From Streptomyces sp. SID13726 (GTDB lineage: Bacteria; Actinomycetota; Actinomycetes; Streptomycetales; Streptomycetaceae), in contig NZ_JAAGLY010000014.1 of assembly GCF_010548375.1 (NCBI RefSeq), positions 182,506 to 246,505 on the forward strand: a stretch of DNA of 64,000 nt. The letters are read 5' to 3'. Below the pieces are notes generated by a model. The model was not told the DNA's origin, did no database searches, and worked only from the letters and a program-made list of their open reading frames with translations. The position numbers were made by a program, and so were the translations under genes. Within the stretch, counting starts at the first letter, position 1; each line of letters opens with the position of its first letter. Positions 61,762 through 64,000 of the stretch are shown here, one piece after another.

Positions 61762-62150
61762 CGGGGCATGGTCCTTCGGATACGGGAGCGGGCACCGGGG
61801 CAGATGACCTGCAGCGCGTGGATCGGTGCGGTGGCCTCGGACAGATCGAGGACCACCGGTTCGTGCCCGGTGACGTGGGCGACCCGCCGGGCCACGTCCT
61901 CAGCCTGGTCGGTGAAGGAGTGCAGCGACGGCCCGAAGCGGGCGATCGCCTCGGGCCAGGTGGCGCGCCCGGCGGTACTCGTCGGCCGGAAGGGCGGGAG
62001 GTCGAACGAACCGCCCGGCGGGAATCGGAGGAGATACTCGAGCTCCAGTTCCGTGGGACGAATGCCCCTGAGGCCCACCCCCATGACCCCACGTGACCGT
62101 GCCCGAAACGATCGCCGTGCCACCGCGGCTGAGAAGGCGATCTGTTTCAT
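61758..62150 (-). CDS. YcaO-like C-terminal domain fragment
   Basis: 130 codons. The C-terminal half, SFTDQAEDVARRVAHVTG then VVLDLSEATAPIHALQVICPG, resembles the end of YcaO cyclodehydratase-type proteins, whose last part reads as D-L-T...V-x-x-V-x-x-P-G. The bulk of a normal YcaO protein (ATP-binding region) is missing, and the first 25 residues look unrelated. Translationally coupled to the truncated methyltransferase. Either a decayed RiPP-type modification locus or an unrelated small protein; moderate to low certainty. Confidence 0.4.
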   Translation of the reverse strand: MKQIAFSAAVARRSFRARSRGVMGVGLRGIRPTELELEYLLRFPPGGSFDLPPFRPTSTAGRATWPEAIARFGPSLHSFTDQAEDVARRVAHVTGHEPVVLDLSEATAPIHALQVICPGARSRIRRTMPR

Positions 62151-62431
62151 AGCTCTGCGTGGGGCAACCTTTCATGATCGGGCGCGGACAGGGTGAGTGA
62201 TGATCGCTGGGTCGGATGTGTCCTGGCGTGGGCCTGAGGCGTGGTGGTGCAACTGAGAGGCTGCACGAAGATCCTTACGGGGTGTGGTCCGTCACATGCC
62301 CGTATCGCGGAAGCCCTCACGGCCCTGCCCCGGAATCCGTCGGTCGGCCTGCCGCGCGAGGTTCAGGTGATGATCGCCGACCAGCTGCGCGAGGCCGGCC
62401 CGGCCCATGCCGCGCGGAGCGCCGCCGCCTA

Positions 62432-62683
62432 CTACGAACTGGCCCGCTCAGGAGCAGTGGAGGACCTTGCCTTCTCCCAGGCCGCGCGGGCCCGCAGCTC
62501 CCGGCACACGTCCAGGCCGTCGATGTCCGGCAGCCCGAGGTCCAGCAGCACCAGGTCGGCCGCCGGTGCCAGGAGCGCGCCCTGCCCGGTCGGTGCCCAG
62601 GTCACGTGGTGGCCGTAGCGGGCCAGAGCGTGCCGCAGGGAATCGGCCACGGTCGGATCGTCCTCGACGAGGAGTACGTGCAC
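62432..62683 (-). pseudogene. Truncated response-regulator receiver domain
   Basis: From GTG 62683, with GGAGA upstream, the translation VHVLLVEDDPTVADSLRHAL and LVLLDLGLPDIDGLDVCREL gives the acidic pair and phosphoacceptor Asp (about residue 51) of an OmpR-type receiver. Resemblance stops at about 62485, and the frame ends at 62432 after 83 residues, so half of the receiver and the whole DNA-binding domain are missing. A plus-strand frame from 62241 ends at the same junction. The start is well formed, suggesting a recent break. Confidence 0.7.
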
Positions 62684-62956
62684 TGTCTTCTCCTGAGGGG
62701 CTGTGCACACGGTGGGGGGAGGGGGCCTTGACGACTCCGACCCCAAGGTAGGCGCACGCCCCGCGGTTTCCGTCCGCCGCAGGACCGACTCCGGCAGGGG
62801 CGAGTGGTACGGCCGCAGTAGGTGCCGTACTCCCGGCGCCGAGCCTCGCCACGACGATCCGCACCGCGTCCTCTCGCGCACCGGGCGAAGCTCCCCCTTG
62901 CGCCCCGGACGACCGGCGTCCATCATCAGGAATCCTGTTAGTTTAACTTTGTAGCG

Positions 62957-63865
62957 ATGGGTGGCCGAGTCATGCCGTTCAGCCCCGGATTCCAGGCCAG
63001 AGGGATTCAGCTCCTGCTCGGCCGCATGATGTCCCGCGTCCACAAGGACCTGCGGTTCACCGACATCCCCCGGCGCACCGAGACCCTGCGGGTGGAGACC
63101 GGCGCCGGACCGGTGACCTGCACCGTCTACCGCCCGCCGGCCGGCACGGACACCCCGCCGCCCGTCTACGTCAACTTCCACGGCGGCGGATTCGTCGTCG
63201 CCCGGCCCGAGCAGGACGACCACATCTGCCGCCGCATCGCCGCCACCGCGGGCTGTGTCGTGATCAACGTCGACTACGCCGTCGCCCCGCAGCGGCAGTT
63301 CCCCGTACCCGTCACCCAGGCCTACGACGTCACCGCGTGGGTCGCCGCGAACGGTACCGCGGGCGGCTGGGACGGTACGCGGCTCGCCGTGGGCGGACAC
63401 AGCGCCGGAGCCAATCTGACCGCCGCGGTGTGCCGTCTGGCCAGGGAGCGCGGCGACTTCGCGCCCCGGCTCCAGATCCTCGACTCGGCGCCGCTCGACC
63501 AGTTCGCCGACCCGGCGACCAAGCGGTCCGTCGTCGCCAAGCCGCTGCTCAGCCCGCAGCTCATGCGGATCTTCACCGCGGCCTACGTCCCGGACCCGGC
63601 CGACCGGGCCCATCCCCTGGTCTCACCCGCCCTCGCCGACGACCTCGCCGGACTTCCGCCCGCCCTGGTCGTCACGGCGGAGAACGACCGGCTGCGCGAC
63701 GAGGGCGACGCCTACGCCAAGGCCCTGGAGGCGGCGGGCGTCCCGGTCACCCACCGGGTCTTCGCGGGCGCCGACCACTACTTCACGCACACCGGCCCGG
63801 TACCCACGGGGAAGGAGGCCATCGACCTGATGGCCTCCACCCTGCGCACCGCCCTGAGCGCCTGA
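62957..63865 (+). CDS. Alpha/beta hydrolase of the hormone-sensitive-lipase (HSL) family
   Basis: 302 residues (297 if ATG 62972 is used). The oxyanion motif VNFHGGGFV, nucleophile GGHSAGANLT (about residue 152), acid in ENDRLRDEGD and His in AGADHYFTH form a full HSL-type triad. Cytoplasmic, as no signal is visible. Monocistronic: the truncated receiver upstream is divergent and a tautomerase gene converges from the right. An 11-bp palindrome CAGGAATCCTG at 62927-62937 and an AT-rich stretch precede it. Ester or lactone substrate unknown. Confidence 0.9.
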   Translation: MGGRVMPFSPGFQARGIQLLLGRMMSRVHKDLRFTDIPRRTETLRVETGAGPVTCTVYRPPAGTDTPPPVYVNFHGGGFVVARPEQDDHICRRIAATAGCVVINVDYAVAPQRQFPVPVTQAYDVTAWVAANGTAGGWDGTRLAVGGHSAGANLTAAVCRLARERGDFAPRLQILDSAPLDQFADPATKRSVVAKPLLSPQLMRIFTAAYVPDPADRAHPLVSPALADDLAGLPPALVVTAENDRLRDEGDAYAKALEAAGVPVTHRVFAGADHYFTHTGPVPTGKEAIDLMASTLRTALSA

Positions 63866-63867
63866 CC

Positions 63868-64000
63868 TCAGTTGCCGGGGACGGCGAGGTCGCCCTCGAT
63901 GTACTGGGCGCGTCCGAAGCCGAACGACCAGTCCTGCGGGTTGTTCTCGATGATGCTGAGGAAGACGTCCTCGCCGCGGATGCCGAGGGCTTCCAGGTGT
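63868..64000 (-). CDS. Tautomerase-family protein, C-terminal end (partial)
   Basis: The minus-strand frame running in from the right edge ends at TGA 63868-63870. The last 44 residues include GEDVFLSIIENNPQDWSFG and AQYIEGDLAVPGN, matching the end of tautomerase-family (4-oxalocrotonate tautomerase-like) proteins, in which IENxxxxWSFGxGxAQY is common. The catalytic N-terminal Pro is outside the window. Only 2 bp separate its stop from that of the convergent hydrolase gene. Confidence 0.75.
   Translation of the reverse strand, partial: HLEALGIRGEDVFLSIIENNPQDWSFGFGRAQYIEGDLAVPGN

Noticed and set aside
62241..62618. Plus-strand frame of 125 codons overlapping the truncated response regulator
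   Set aside because: The first 75 residues look somewhat protein-like (VMIADQLREAGPAHAARSAA), but I recognise no family, and the rest is antisense of the receiver domain. Left unannotated.
1..64000. CRISPR arrays, tRNA/rRNA genes, phage or attachment sites
   Set aside because: No regularly spaced repeats, no tRNA-like cloverleaf and no integrase or phage gene was seen.

Overview
The window looks like a chromosomal segment of a Streptomyces or close relative. GC is very high and strongly skewed in third codon positions. There are many GTG starts and ATGA/GTGA stop-start overlaps, a PASTA-type Ser/Thr kinase, a SpoIIE-type PP2C phosphatase with an anti-sigma-like ATPase domain, a DUF2993 protein and an unusually dense set of IclR/TetR/MarR/GntR/LysR regulators. 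No rRNA, tRNA, CRISPR array or intact insertion sequence was seen. The content is catabolic: uptake and breakdown of aromatic acids, esters and small organic acids.

Region 1 (1-3.5 kb) is the 3' end of a malonate decarboxylase operon (mdcE end, mdcG, mdcH), translationally coupled to a type-B carboxylesterase. Region 2 (3.5-28.6 kb) is an aromatic catabolic island. It starts with an acyl-CoA ligase (with an apparent +1 frameshift) and an ACMSD-family amidohydrolase, followed by a MarR regulator, a PaaI-type thioesterase and an aromatic-acid MFS importer. Two near-identical MarR-type operators tie these together. Next comes a complete mhp-type meta-cleavage pathway: IclR, mhpA-mhpB-mhpC on the plus strand, and mhpD-mhpF-mhpE plus a second, divergent IclR. 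A PP2C phosphatase separates this from a second meta-cleavage module: a second ACMSD-type enzyme, a second MhpD-like hydratase and a TetR, divergent from a second FAD hydroxylase, a ring-fission hydrolase and a VOC-type extradiol dioxygenase. The second module has no aldolase or acetaldehyde dehydrogenase of its own and probably drains into MhpE/MhpF. A DUF485/sodium-solute symporter pair and a third, Tat-exported ACMSD-type protein close the island.

Region 3 (28.7-34.8 kb) holds a PASTA kinase, a DHA2 drug exporter with its divergent TetR, a DUF2993 protein and an alpha-galactosidase remnant. Region 4 (34.8-41.8 kb) is a GntR regulon: the regulator, an Ldh_2-type dehydrogenase, an ABM monooxygenase, a cupin, an aldehyde dehydrogenase and a DctA-like dicarboxylate importer, with TGTATACA-type sites at all three promoters. 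A Tat-exported lactonase-like protein follows. Region 5 (42.3-51.9 kb) is an oligopeptide-type ABC importer operon (binding protein, permease, fused permease-ATPase, ATPase) ending in an aldehyde dehydrogenase, plus an IclR divergent from a serine esterase. Region 6 (52.4-56.9 kb) is an operon of a type-B carboxylesterase, a CMD-family protein, an aldo/keto reductase with a Glu in place of the catalytic Asp, and a DHA2 exporter. Region 7 (57-64 kb) is partly decayed: a truncated LysR joined to a PfkB kinase tail, a shattered royal-jelly-type pseudogene, YcaO and methyltransferase fragments, and a truncated response regulator. These are interspersed with intact LysR/DJ-1/SRPBCC genes, an HSL-family esterase and the end of a tautomerase gene.

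All functional calls are from reading translated sequence and motifs. No database search was possible.
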